From Cristatella mucedo (lineage: Eukaryota; Bryozoa; Phylactolaemata; Cristatellidae): a DNA stretch of 64,000 bases. The stretch spans positions 6,026,001-6,090,000 of the forward strand of contig WPIO01000011.1 in the NCBI GenBank assembly GCA_009760855.2, given 5' to 3'. Positions 21,761 through 33,815 of this stretch are shown here, one piece after another (within the stretch, counting starts at the first letter, position 1; every line of letters starts with the position of its first letter). Position numbers and translations under genes: made by a program. The notes beneath the pieces are model-generated. The model was not told where the DNA came from and did not search any database. It saw only the letters and a list, made by a program, of their open reading frames with translations.

Positions 21761-23340
21761 TATTTACGAACCCCGAACACTCATCTCCCTTGCAGCCTAT
21801 ATTAATGAAATTCGCACACGAATGGCAGCAAAATTTCTCAAGGTGAGGGAGACAAGTTTTCTGGCAAACGCACTGTTACAGAGAAATATGAAAAATTAAA
21901 ACTCATTTTGGGCTCGGTCAGCACATATGCTGAAAGTGTCCTGTTTCAATCTAAGTAAAAATTGTTCTCCATCCCCGTAAATTGTCCAGTGTGTTTATTA
22001 TATGCTGAAATCGAACATATTACCACTAAAAAATTGACATATCTAGTTTCAAGCATATGTAATGGCCTTGCAAGTAACTTCTTTACATGATGGCATTTGA
22101 TCAGGAGTGGCATGTTAGGCCAATGTTAAGAGACGAGAAAGTAACCTAGGCATGGTTAATTGCATCGCTAGTGTGTGTCATGAATTTTCAGCTCATTGCC
22201 GCCGCTACCAAACCGGCCTGCTTTCGGCTGAGGAAAATTTACAAAACCAGGTGATGCTTAGACAAGAGTACGACAAGCAAACTAGTACGCACGTATTTGT
22301 GAGACTGAGTCCAGATATAGCTATTCCTATTTTATTTACGGCTGAGGCCTCTGACTTTACCGTCGTCTTCAGCCGATGCAAAGAACTGAGCAGATAGCCT
22401 GGCTTGTCGTCATAGCTGTCGCTTTCGCATCGCATCGCTTCCGGCTCATCTTCATTGGCTGTGAATCGACATCACGAATCTCCGTCTGGCTTGCAGGTTA
22501 TTCATACCCTTGTACCGGCCTAACTGTCTGATCTGCTTGCCCTTCTAGCGTGCACTCGCACCTGTACCCGCCCCTCATCCTCGGCTTTTTCGCGCTTCAT
22601 CATTCCTCACACTGATTGGAGAAATATTTTGGTAAGCCTGTTTTCAGTTATTCCGCACCGAAAGTCACACAATTTCAACTACTGTCTCCACTTTCAATTA
22701 CCGTGCATCTTTTGGGTCTAACCTAAAATAGAGTATGTTCTCATTTGATTTCTATGCGCTCCCACAAATTTGTCGTTTTATTCCGCTGTGCTTCGCTTGC
22801 TTTATTTTGCATGATTCTTTAACGCCTTCCGACGCCAAGTACTACGGCGTTTCTTCCGCATTGCCGAATATTCATCCGATAATCGTAGTTCTTGTGAACA
22901 TTTTTTTTTTACGGAAAACGATACAGCTAAGATCTGTTTAAGGTTTATCTGATTGTTGTTTGACCGCAGTGCGTAAGAAAATACGTGCCTATAGGCATCT
23001 AACGCTTACTGCTTGGAGCTGGGTCAGCCACGCCAGCGATGGCTGTGTTAGATTCTTCAGCTGCTGGTAACCTGCACATCTGGTACGATCGTGCTTATCT
23101 AATTATGTTTCGTTATCGTCGTTCAATATATTCCTAGATGCAATTGCTGTTGCTAAGGTTCGCGAATTAATTGTGCATTAACGAAAGAAAATCACCGCAA
23201 GGCGTTCGCTGGAGCGGAGGGGAGAGTAACCTGAGGCCCGGTCTTTGAATTCTCAGCATTGTTTCGCACCGCCCTGAGCGATCTCCCTCGTACACGTTAT
23301 GAATCTATCTAACTTGACGGTAATCAGGGCTGCTGTAACC
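21761..23340. other. No recognised feature
   Basis: AT-rich sequence with short open frames (22152-22397, 22735-22941) and a T10 run near 22900. No gene, repeat family or RNA was recognised. Confidence 0.5.
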
Positions 23341-23344
23341 CCGT

Positions 23345-26275
23345 GGCCGTACTTAACACTTCTCTTTGGAGTCCCAGCTCAACGAGCAATAAGCCGCCAA
23401 TGTTCCCTGACATAGCTATTGAGAACAAGTTAGACCTGCTCGCCTTGACGCAGACCTTGATAGAATCGGTTAGCTTTCCGACTAGTAACTACTCAACCCT
23501 GACTGAGGTTTCTTCTTCTTGCACAGCCCTAGATCAATCGCAACTGGTGCTGGCGCTGGCATTGTCACACGCTCATCCTCTAACGTAATGCTGTTTGCAC
23601 AACCCTCAAAGCATGGCATCAGCATCTTTATAATCTATTATTTTGGGCTCATCCGAAACAAGCTGCCAATGGTGACAGTTGTCTACTGCCCACAGGTAAC
23701 AAGTCCTCCGTTATCTCACATTTCTTCAATCTTATTTTGACTGTGGCTAAGAAATCAATCTTTTCTGCTGCTATCACTTATCAGACGCCTCCAGGGCAGA
23801 ATTTCGTGCACTGGCTGAATAATTTTCTCTCGTGGCTCGTGTGCACTCACATCAAAGGGTCACCCACTCGACCAAACGTTTTCCTACAACAGCACGCTAT
23901 CATCCCCGATTATAACAAAGCTCTGCATATCTAACTATAGGCAGATCTGATTAAGTGTACACGGCCCTCCTCTGCATCAAAAGTGAATTGCGCAGCCTCA
24001 AGACACTTGACATCGATATTGTCCGTGCGAGAATGGCTTTTCGCCTCTGCTGCTCGATCGCCCTTCCGACCTGTCGTCGTTGGTGGAATGCTACAACACG
24101 ACACTAGCCGACACGCTCGATAATTTTGCACCTCTGACAGCTCGCACTGTGCGCCCTCGCCCCGTCGGACTATGGTTTAATGGAGACATCGAGCAAGCTA
24201 TCTGTTAAGCGCAAGCTTGAAAAGCTTTCACAAGATCAGGGCTGATTGTTCATCGACAGGCCTACCAGGACTACTGTAGATCGTACCAATCGATCCTGGC
24301 GAGGCTGTCTAGCTTCTATAAAAAGCATTGTTGAATCAAAGATGCACAATCCAAAAAAATGCTGATGTCTACCATCAACCGTCTACTTAACCGCACTAAG
24401 GTTAGCTCCTTATTTAGTGATCCCGGTGACGATCTAGCTGATCATTTCTCTAGTTTCTTTTTCAAAAAGATAGACAAGATCAGGGAGTCTATCTATAGGG
24501 TGGTAGCTCAATCCGGAATCCTGTCACTCGATTCCATGCAGCAACTCAACATCTACGTTCAAGGAGCCCACTAGTAACCTCATCCTGAAGTTGATATTCA
24601 AAGCACAGGTGAAAACTAGTCCTCTAGACCCTATTCCAAGTTTCCAGCTTCTATGATGCATAGATTTGCAACTGCCACGCATAACTAACGTCATAAACAT
24701 GCCATTCGCCTCAGGTCATGTCCCAGCACCTTTCAAAAAAGCTGTAGTCAGGCCACTACTCGAGAAAGCAACACAAGACCAAAAGAACCTGTAAAACAAT
24801 CGCCCAGTCTCCCTTTACCGTTCCTATAAAAGACACTGGAACGAGGCGATACAGACCCGCTGAACTCATGTACTGTAACTTCACACCAAGCTTGTAAGTT
24901 CCAGATTAGTTCTAAAGCTAAGCACTCCACAGAGTCAGCATTACTTCGAGTGTTTAACGACAGTCTCTTGGCTATGTTTGCTCTTTCTAATAGCAGCTTT
25001 TGATGCTATCGATCACCAAATTCTTCTTGAGGTCCTCTTATCTCGCCTGAGCGTCATTAGTATGGCACTAAAATAGTTCAGTTCCTATCTCAGTGGGACA
25101 CTCCAGAGTATTGATGGGAAGGAACACAGATCATCCTAAGAGCCTCTGAAGTATGGGGTAGCTCACGGCTCCGTGCCTGGTCTTGTTCTTTTCACGGCTT
25201 ATACTCTTCCACTTGCCAATGCGACTGCCAAGCACAATCTAGGCTCTCATTTCTATGCAGATGACACTCAGTTTTACCTCTGCTTTGATCTCTACCAGCC
25301 CTCCAGCACGTCAAATTTTCTTAACTCATTTGCAGAATGCATTGATGCCATTTTGATTTACATGGCAACAAACATTTTTTAACTGAATGATGATCAAATC
25401 AAGTTACTAGTTATGGAAAAATCAAGTATGATTCAGAAATTGGAAACCTACCACTCAAAATCAGCTCTGCTAACACATCTTATGTTGAATCTGCATGAAA
25501 TATTGATATCATCTTCCTAAAGTTATCTTTCATTAGACGAACGCATCAGCTCCAGTCAAGTCTTCTTACTTTCAGCTACATAGCATTGCTAAAATTGGGC
25601 TCGCTTAGACAGACTACATGTAAATTGGTCCGCGCATTTGCGACATCCTGTGTCGACTTCCGTAACTCACTGCTTGCAGGTCTACCGGCCTAGGTAATCA
25701 GGCACTTACAGTTGGCCGCATATCGACTAAACAATGTGTCCCTTGCTTTTATTTTCCCTCATTCTCTGGCTCCAGCCTACCTATCAGAACGACTTCTCCA
25801 CCAGGCCAAGCATTGCACCACCCCCTGTTCTGACTCAAATCGTTTAGGTATACCTCGTACGTAACTTAAATTATTCTGAGACAGTGCCTTTAGTTCATAA
25901 GCTCCCAAAGCCTGTAACTCACTTAGGCAATGTCACGACATCCTCCGACACGACGACGCTTTAAAAGAAGCACAAAACGCCTCTACTTATTGCAGCATTT
26001 GTTATGTCCATGTGAATCATCCTTTGTGTGCTTATGCGTGGTGATACTGTGCATGCTGCCACTAGTCTTATTTGCATGCTGAATCTGTGCATGTCGCCTA
26101 AAAGCATGTTGTGCTCGTTCTCATCGAACGTATACCATTAACCATTAGATCGCGCTTACTTTGTAGCAATTTTTAAATTTTTAATTTGTAGCAATCTAAA
26201 GTGCCTAGAAAGAGATTGAGTTATTCGAGGGCACTATGCAAATGTATTATTATTATTACTATTTTTATTATTATT
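23345..26275 (+). mobile_element. LINE family A, near full-length pseudogene
   Basis: Starting with LNTSLWSPSSTSNKPPM and ENKLDLLALTQTLIES, this is the apurinic-type endonuclease (compare the better copy at 28.5-32 kb). It continues through the linker (24000-24560), the RT (24600-25400; GSHFYADDTQFYLCFDLYQP at 25230-25300, YADD intact) and the C-terminal region to a (TTA)n tail at about 26248-26275. Many stops and frameshifts break it. No ORF exceeds about 81 codons, so it is dead. Confidence 0.85.
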
Positions 26276-26284
26276 AAAATTAAG

Positions 26285-26370
26285 CATTCGACCATGCTTC
26301 CTGTGCAAAGAATTTAACGTGCCTAGAATGACATTAAGTCCTGTGAGGGCGCTATGCAAATGTATTATTT
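26285..26370 (+). mobile_element. Second LINE family A tail in tandem
   Basis: A second 3' UTR block (CATTCGACCATGCTTCCTGT, GTGCCTAGAATGACATTAAG, GGGCGCTATGCAAATGTATT) follows directly after the tail of the preceding copy. It is either a very short 5'-truncated insertion or a local duplication. Confidence 0.8.
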
Positions 26371-26587
26371 TTAGTAGCAGTACGATTCTGTGTAAGTTAC
26401 TAGCCATGGGCCCTACTAAGAAGTCGTAATTAGTGTCTTCGTCTGTGTTAATTAAGCATACTGGTCGAACATATGCACTTTCACTTTTGCTTGCATGTCT
26501 AAGCTTACGCCTTGCATCTCATTAAACTGGCTGTTGCTTCTCTTGCACCCACATATTAAGGTGATTATTTATAATATGTTATAAATA

Positions 26588-27570
26588 AACTGAATGCCTG
26601 CCTTGCCGAAATTCAATCCCGGATGTCGAAAAACTTCTAGAAACTAAACGACGATAAAACCCAACTGCTGCTCATAAGACATCCTAAGCGTGTGGCTGGA
26701 TTAAAAGGCTTCGTTCTTTTAATGGGTGATGCGGTTGTGCGACCATCACCACGTTGTTGAAGTTTAGGTGTCGTTCTCGACAGCTGCCTAAATTTCAAAA
26801 GCTTCCTTCAGAAGACTGCTTCTACAGCTTGCTATCACGTCCGATCTATATCTAAGATTAAGAGCTGTCTTTCACAGTGGCTTGCAAGAAATTTAACTAG
26901 CTCCTCCGTTCTGACTCGGCTTGATTATTATAATTCCCTTTTGGGTGAGCTACCAAAGAAAGCGACTGGGCCACTGCAGCTGGCTATGAATAAGGCTGCA
27001 AGGCTATTTTTCAAGTCCCGGAGGTTTGAGAACGTGTCTCCTTTGCTAAAAGAGCTACGATTGCTGTCGGTTGATCAACGAATACAGAGCAAAGTTCTTA
27101 CGGTGACCCACAAGCCCGCCACGGCTTAGCTCCTCCATGCCTAGCTGAACTGCTGAGTCAGTTTCAGCCTTTTCGTGCCCTCAGGTCCTTTATGTAAAAT
27201 AAATGAGCTGTTCCATTCCTCAGCTTGAAGACCATTGACGACGGAAGCTTCAGCTCTGCAGGTAATAGACAGTGGAACTCCCTTCCACGATTCTCATGCA
27301 ACGACAACTATTGTCCTGCTGCCGACTATGGCTCATCCTTTTCAGTGGTCCTGAGCTGCTACTTCCATGCTACTCACTACCTCAACAGCTCTCCTGAATC
27401 TGCTATGCTTCCCACTTTCTCTCCGTTGCATGAGACGAAGTCTGTTCGCTACCGAATGCTTACCAAAAGCCCCTTCAGGCTGTTGGTGGGCTATACACAA
27501 CTCTCCTGCGTAACACCCGCATAGTCTTTATGGCATTGTGGAGTTACAGACGGAGATACATTACACTGCA
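26588..27570 (+). mobile_element. LINE family B, 5'-truncated copy
   Basis: A distinct RT family gives DDKTQLLLIRHPKRVAGLK, LGVVLDSCLNFKSF and LPKKATGPLQLAMNKAARLF, then LLKELRLLSVDQRIQSKVLT. The C-terminal and 3' UTR blocks (GGCTCATCCTTTTCAGTGGT; GTGGAGTTACAGACGGAGAT) match the copy at 40.9-41.9 kb. Internal stops show decay. There is no (TTA)n tail; the end is defined by the shared GACGGAGATACAT. Confidence 0.85.
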
Positions 27571-28461
27571 TTAAACTGCGTAAGATCCTGGATAGACATT
27601 AAAATCTCGTTGGGTGCTATAGAGAAAAACTATTGTTGTTGTTATTCTCTTATTTTGAGTAAAAATTTGAATTTGCATATTTCTTGTTGTCTATACATGC
27701 TCAGTGGCTTTATAATCGTCTCACTAAACTAATCAAACCAAGCTAACGAAATAAATAGCATCCAGCTAATAATAAAAATTAATGTAAATAAGTCAAAAAT
27801 GGGTGCACATCCCTGCAACTAGTAATAATTAGCTGATACTGTACGTCGATACATGAATTGTGATGTCACTTCACTTCCATTGAATCCTCAGTAAGTCACG
27901 CGTTATGTGGAAACATGAAGTCCTAACTGCATTTGGCCTGCCCCCTGATGATTATTCTTTATTGTACTTCAGCTACCTATAGTTTCAATCGAAGCTTTTG
28001 GTGTGTCGATAGAATTTCTAGTTCCAAATAGAAGGACGCCAGGTTGAGATTGTTGTCAAGTTGAAAATTACGTTTTTAGCAAAAAATTAGTTGATTTGTG
28101 ACAGTCCAATAATCTCTTATTCATTATGGCAAGGCCTGCTTATGGCAGGACAAGCTCAAATGTTCCAAAAGAAAAGGTTAATTAGCATGAAAACACAAAT
28201 TCACGATTAGTTAAATTCTATTTATCGTGCAGTTGTGCTTTCGTAAGTGACTTCGTGTTACGTGTGAGTACTGTTCATTTTTTACATAGTTAAGTCTAGG
28301 TGCTGACGGCCATATTAAATATCCACATTCTTATTGTACGCAAACAATGTGACCGTCTATTATTTTTCTGTAAATTGTAGTGCGCTACTTTTTGACAACG
28401 CTTTCAATGTAAGAATCTGCATACATATCGAACACGCATTTCTACTGTATATCTTACTCGG
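27571..28461. other. No recognised feature
   Basis: AT-rich sequence. Short open frames (27538-27732, 28334-28525) carry no features. Confidence 0.5.
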
Positions 28462-28541
28462 CTGTGATAGCCCAGAAGGTAAGGTGCTCGATCTCCACGG
28501 CCGCGGTAGTGGGTTTGAATCGTAAATGTTGGGCGATCCCT
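28462..28541 (+). mobile_element. tRNA-SINE family 1, head only
   Basis: GCTGTGATAGCCCAGAAGGT then AAGGTGCTCG and a box B-like GGGTTTGAATCG match the SINE head. The copy stops at GGGCGATCCCTTATTTAAT, where the minus-strand LINE tail begins. Confidence 0.8.
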
Positions 28542-31500
28542 TATTTAATAATAATAATAATAATATTAATACACTTGATAAAGCACCCTCAGAGAACTCC
28601 ATCTCTTTCTAGGCGCTTTATAATTGCTGCCAAGGGTAGCACGATTGAATGGTGAGTAATATCATGCATGATAAACAAACAAAATGAAAAACATGGTTAG
28701 GGGTGACATGCACAGGGTCAGCATGCAAATCTGGTTAGTTGCAGCATGCACAGTGTCAGCACGCATAAGCACATCAAGGACGAATCACAGGGATCCACTA
28801 AATGCTATTCTAAATAGGTGTTTTTAAGTTCTTTTTAACAGTGGTCAAGTCAAGGGATGTTCTGACGCAAGTCGAAAGTGAGTTCCAGGCTTTGGGAACA
28901 TACAAACTAAATGCGTGGTCTTCAAAGGATTTGAGGTTTGTACGAAGTATTGGTAGACTGTTGGATTCCGAAAAGCAGGTGGTACGATGCTTGGCCTGAT
29001 GGGGGAGTATGTCGGAGAGATAAGCTGGAGCCATAGCATGAAGGGACCTAAAAGTGAGCGACAAAACCTTGAATTCAATCCGTTGCCTCACTGGTAGCCA
29101 GTGCAGGTCGGCGAGAAGTGGAGGAATGTGGCAACTGCGACATTCACGACAGACAAGCCTAGCTGCAGAGTTTTGCACCAGCTGTAGTCGCCTGATTGCA
29201 CATGCCGGTAGGCCAGCAAGAAGTGGGTTACAGAAGTCAAGACGGGATGTCACAAATGCATGGACCAACTTAGACATGGTACCCTTATCTGAACAAGCCT
29301 GAATTTTAGCAAAATTATGTAGATGAAAGTAGGCAGATTGAACTGTGGAGCTGATGTGGTCGTCTAACGAGAGGTCACTATGGAACATGACCACTAGATT
29401 TCGAGCTGATTCAACTGGAGATATGCTTATTCAATTTTTAATTTTAATTAATTTTAATTTTTTAATATTCAATTATATGCTGATTCAACTGGAGATAAAA
29501 CTAACTTACTAGTTATGGGTTTTCCCATAACTAGTAAGTTAGTTTTATCCTCGTATAATTCTAGAAAATTTGCTGCCGTTCATGTACGGATGTCATCAAT
29601 ACATGCAGCCAGTGAGTTGCGAGAGTTTGAGGTGCTCGAAGGCTGGGAGGGATCAAAGCAAAGGTACAACTGAATTTCATCCGCATAGAAGTAAAGGCCT
29701 AGATTTTGCTTGGCAATCACATCAGCAAGAGAGAGTATAAACCGTGAAAAGAACCGGACCAGGCACGGAGCCCTGATATATCCCATATTTCAGAGATACC
29801 TTGGACGATCTTTGTCCATTCACGTCAATACTCTGTGGTCTCCCACTGAGATAGGACCTGAACCATTGCAGAGCAGTGTCAGTGATGCCCAGGCAAGATG
29901 AGAGGCGTTCTAGAAGAACTTTATGATCGATGGTATCAAAAGCTGCCGAAAGATTGAGCAAACCAAGCAGAGACACTCTACCTATGTCTATATTCCTAAG
30001 CAGGTCGCTGTACACCCTAAGCAAGGCTGACTCTGTGGAGTTATTAGCTCTAAAGCCAGACAGAAACTTACTAGCAAGTCTTGAAGTTTCAATATATGAG
30101 TTCAGCTGGTTTGCCACGACCTGCTCCAGTGTCTTTAATAGGAATGGTAGAAGGGAAACTGGGCGGTAGTTGCTCAAGTTCTCTTGGTCTAGTGTTGCTT
30201 TCTTGAGAATTGGCCTGACTACAGCTTTTTTTGAAAGTTGCTGGGACATGAGACCTGAGGCTAATGACATATTAATGATGTTAGTTATACACGGCAGCAG
30301 CAGATCAATGCAACGTAGGGGCAGGACAGTGGGAATATTGTCAAAAGGACTTGTTGTCTTCTTTGATCGGGATATGAACTTCAAGATGCGCTCACTAGTG
30401 ACCTGCTTAAATGTAGACATTGAGGTGCAGCCAGGAATCGGAGGACAGCATTCTAGGGGGGAGTTGTCATCGCAGGGATGGACCCTCTGATCTTGTCTAT
30501 CTTCGGCACAAATAATCGAGAGAAGCGATCGGCTAGATCGTCACAAGGATCATCAGGTAAGGAGCTAATCTGGGAGCGGTTGAGGAGATGGTTGATCGTC
30601 GACATCAGCATTTTTGAATTAAGCATCTGCGATTCAACAATGTTTCTATAGAAGCTAGACTTGGCCTGTGCTAGGATCGGTTGGTACGACCTAAAGCAGT
30701 CGTCATATGCCTGTTGATGGACAGTCAGTCCTGATCTTTTGTATGCCTTTTCAAGCTTGCGCTTAGTAGACCTGGCTAGTTTAATGTCTGTGGTAATCCG
30801 TAGGCCGTCTGGGCGAGTGCACACAGTGGGCTTAGTCAGAGGTGCAAACTCGTTGAGCGTGTCAGCTAGTGTCGTGTTGTAGCTATCTACCAGCGATGAC
30901 AGATCGGAGTGAGGACTGAGAAGCAAAGGCGAAGCAGATATTCTCGCACGGACAGCATCGATGTCAAGGGTGTTGAGGTTTCGCGATTCACAGTTTATTT
31001 TAGAGGAGGCGGTGGGCACAGACTGTAGATTGAATGAGATCTGCATGTGGTCAGATTAGCAGGATTTGGTTATAATTGGTGATGAGAAAGTTCCGTTGTA
31101 TGAGAAAATCTGGTCGAGTGTGTGACCCTTGATGTGAGTAGGGCCATGCACGTGAGCCACAAGAGACAATTAGTCAGTCAATGCACGAAATTCAGTGCTG
31201 AAGGCGTCAGATACGTTATCAAAGTGAACGTTGAAATCACCCATAACGAGGAGGGATCAATTTCTTGTACACAGAATCGAAATGAGATCGGAGAAATCTG
31301 AGATAAAGGAGGATTTGGTGCCTGGTGGGCGATAGACTAGTGCCACTATCGGTAGCTTCTTTTCGGATGAGACCAAGACAATTGATTTAAAAGACTGCTT
31401 TGAGGGTACTGCAAATGGCTTGAAGTTGAATTTCAAGCGCACGATAACAGCGACTCCACCTCCAGTTTTGATTGATCTAGCTGTGTGAAAGAATGAGAAA

Positions 31501-31990
31501 CCAGTAGGGGTAACATCTGTAATTGTCGGGCAGTTCATCGATTTTAGCCAAGTTTCAGTTAGGGTGAGCAGGTCGATACCATTTTCAGAAATAAGTTCGC
31601 TTATTACCAGAGGCTTATTGCGCATTGACCGAGGATTCCAAAGGCAAGCGTTAAGTCAGGCCGATGGAGTTACAACAGGCTTGATAACCACTAAGTTAGA
31701 GAGATTCACAGTGACGCATGAGGGGGAGCGTGCTGAGTGGTCCGAGACAAGTCTACGAATACCAAACGAGTGGGTACTCAGCTCGAAGGTCCTGCCCAAT
31801 GAGTCAATGCTGCGTCTGAGCTGGTGGTTTCGGCCACCATGGCGGCTTCGGGTGCTTTTTTTGTTTATGCATAATTCACGAATCTTACCAACATTATTAA
31901 TATCCAGGAATGCATTTGATCTACGATGACGAAGGCGATAGCAGCTGCTGACGAGTAGTGATAGCCGAAAAGGATCTTTTGCTTTATGCA
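28542..31990 (-). mobile_element. LINE family A, longest copy (endonuclease plus RT)
   Basis: From the (TTA)n tail at 28542 the minus strand carries the 3' UTR, the C-terminal region (194 codons open, 28810-29394) and the RT (29722-30420; LSAAFDTIDHKVLLERLSS, QWFRSYLSGRPQSI). The catalytic box at about 29681-29700 reads YADE instead of YADD. The linker is 30453-31046. The endonuclease is about 31060-31650, with LNACLWNPRSMRNKPL, IDLLTLTETWLK, VYRPPG and GDFNVHFDN. The 5' part (31656-31990) gives a basic peptide of unknown role. These are the expected domains of CR1/L2-type non-LTR elements, which nick target DNA and reverse-transcribe in place. Stops and frameshifts make it inactive. A local inverted duplication interrupts it at 29405-29549. 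Confidence 0.92.
29494..29549. repeat. 26-bp perfect inverted repeat inside a LINE
   Basis: Left arm 29494-29519, TTTT loop, right arm 29524-29549. The right arm is normal minus-strand LINE sequence and the left arm is its inverted copy. A 19-bp direct duplication (29405-29423 and 29479-29497) adjoins it, with AT-rich filler between. Confidence 0.95.
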
Positions 31991-32020
31991 AATTAGGCTG
32001 TTAAATCAGCTAATTTTTTT
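31945..32020 (+). mobile_element. tRNA-SINE family 1, 3' part
   Basis: AGTGATAGCCGAAAAGGATC then GGCTGTTAAATCAGCTAATT is the distal body and tail of SINE family 1, without the tRNA-like head. It abuts the 5' end of the minus-strand LINE. Confidence 0.75.
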
Positions 32021-32189
32021 ATCTTTCACTCTGTCAGCCGGCAGATGAAGCACGCAGACGAGCAGACGAACGAACATATAAGCAAGCACCTGACTAAGCA
32101 CACAGACACGCACAGACGTGCTCGACCATATGCGTACACGCACTCACTAACACATACGCATAAATATGTACAAGCACGTACTGTAACAT

Positions 32190-32199
32190 TCACACACTG

Positions 32200-32282
<83 letters not shown>

Positions 32283-32310
32283 CACACACACACACACACA
32301 CGCACGCACA
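32190..32310. repeat. (CA)n microsatellite
   Basis: A CA array of about 45 units (32202-32300), with CG interruptions in its distal part, is set in CA-rich sequence. Cys/Val open frames on the minus strand are repeat artefacts. Confidence 0.97.
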
Positions 32311-32581
32311 CACGCATATGGACGAACATATGAACAGCAGCTTGCAGATACGTGCACGTGAGCAACCCAGCCTACGACTCGCAGTCCACTATACCCTTTG
32401 CATTGAACATTCAGATCGAACGATGGCCGTCTGCAGGTGCTGGCGAGCGATAAGAGTAGGAATGCGCATGCACGTTTATATTTAGAGAAGATGTGCTGTG
32501 TAGAATCGTCCGTGTTAAGTCAGTCTGCTGTAAAAGCAATGTGAAATGTGAAAAGAAATGCTGCTCACGCAGCTGTTTAAG

Positions 32582-32626
32582 CAGCCCCTCGCCTCTCTCG
32601 CAGGATACGAGAGAGGCGAGGGGCTG
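32582..32626. repeat. Perfect 19-bp hairpin
   Basis: CAGCCCCTCGCCTCTCTCG (32582-32600), a 7-nt loop CAGGATA, and the exact reverse complement (32608-32626). The stem is GC-rich. It is not a tRNA, and I see no flanking terminal repeats. Confidence 0.97.
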
Positions 32627-33467
32627 AACCTCGGACAGAGACAAGAACGGAGGAGGTGTTACGACATTGCTCACTGCTGTGCTGCTCACGAGCATCCGGT
32701 AAAGCCTGGATGCGCAGACACTAGCAGCTGCGAAAGCAGGGAGGAAGCAGCCGATTTCTTATAATTGATGACACATTCCAACGGCGGCTGCAGTTTAATG
32801 GAAGTTGGTTCGGCGGCCTGCCCGATGGCTGACATAAAAAGGGCGCTCAGACTGTTCGCGCCCGAAGAGAAAGCTATTGGTAGCTCCAGTCGCTGTGGCC
32901 GGCACTCGAAAGTCACGGATTGGCTAGTAATCTTGAGCTGCCTTGGTGCGAATTCCAATCGCTTCGAGCGACGGCTGCACAGGGCTACAGACCGCCCCTC
33001 CCGGTCGGATCCTCTGGCACTTGGCTGTACCGAGACAATTTAGAAGTGGGCAGCTGGCATTCCAAACAGACCAGGGCTTGCGTGCCTAGCGCCGTGAGAC
33101 TATTCGCCACGGATCGTATGACCAAAGACTCTACTGAGAATCGCAGGGAGAGTGGAGCCTGTAGCTCTGGGTTTTTTCTCGACCGACGCAGTGCTTAGAG
33201 CGCTCGGCTGGGTGCTCAGTCATGCTGTAGAGCAACACATGGTAGCTAGCCGGAGTGATGAAGACATTGCTTGCAGTCTGGCCAGCAGCCAAGTCAATGG
33301 GGAACAACCTAGGACACACTGACTTTAACTTTTTGCCTTTCCGAAGGACAGCACTGCAACATTAAGAAACTGCGAAGTGACAGCATAGATACGAATAGAC
33401 TGGCAGGACCCTGGTGGATTCAACCGACAGCGCCATCGCGTACAGTCCGGTATAGGACTCGAATATT

Positions 33468-33815
33468 AATAATAATAATAATAATAATGCACTTGATAAA
33501 GCGCCCTAAGAGAACTCAATCTCTCTCTAGGCGCTTTACATTTGCTGCAAAGGGAAATGCAATTGAATGGTGAGTAAAATCATGCTTGACAAGCAAACAA
33601 AATGAATAACATGGTTAGGGGTGACATGCACAGGGTCGGCATGCAAATATGGTTAGTGGCAGCACGCATAAGCACACGAAGGACGAATCACAGGGACCCA
33701 CTAAATGCTGTCCTAAATAGGTGTGTTTTTAAATTCTTTTTAAATGTGGTCAGGTCAGGGGATGTTCTGTCGCAGGTCGGGATGGAGTTCCAGGCTTTGG
33801 GAGCATACGAACTGG
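33468..33815 (-). mobile_element. LINE family A 3' fragment, inverted partner
   Basis: Starts at a (TTA)n tail on the minus strand and covers the 3' UTR and last codons (GCGCCCTAAGAGAACTCAAT, TTTGGGAGCATACGAACT). At about 33815 it switches to plus-strand RT sequence of the next copy. It is an inverted copy of roughly 34520-34880. Confidence 0.9.

Larger units (their letters stand above)
32021..33467. other. No gene recognised; CA repeat and hairpin inside
   Basis: Apart from the CA array and the hairpin listed separately, overlapping open frames at 32411-33319 on both strands have no protein features or splice context. Confidence 0.5.

Noticed and set aside
31656-31991. Separate gene for the 111-codon minus-strand frame
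   Set aside because: It lies directly upstream of the LINE A endonuclease in the same direction and is best taken as that element's 5' part.
32190-32310. CRISPR-like array
   Set aside because: This is a simple CA repeat with no unique spacers; the organism is also eukaryotic.
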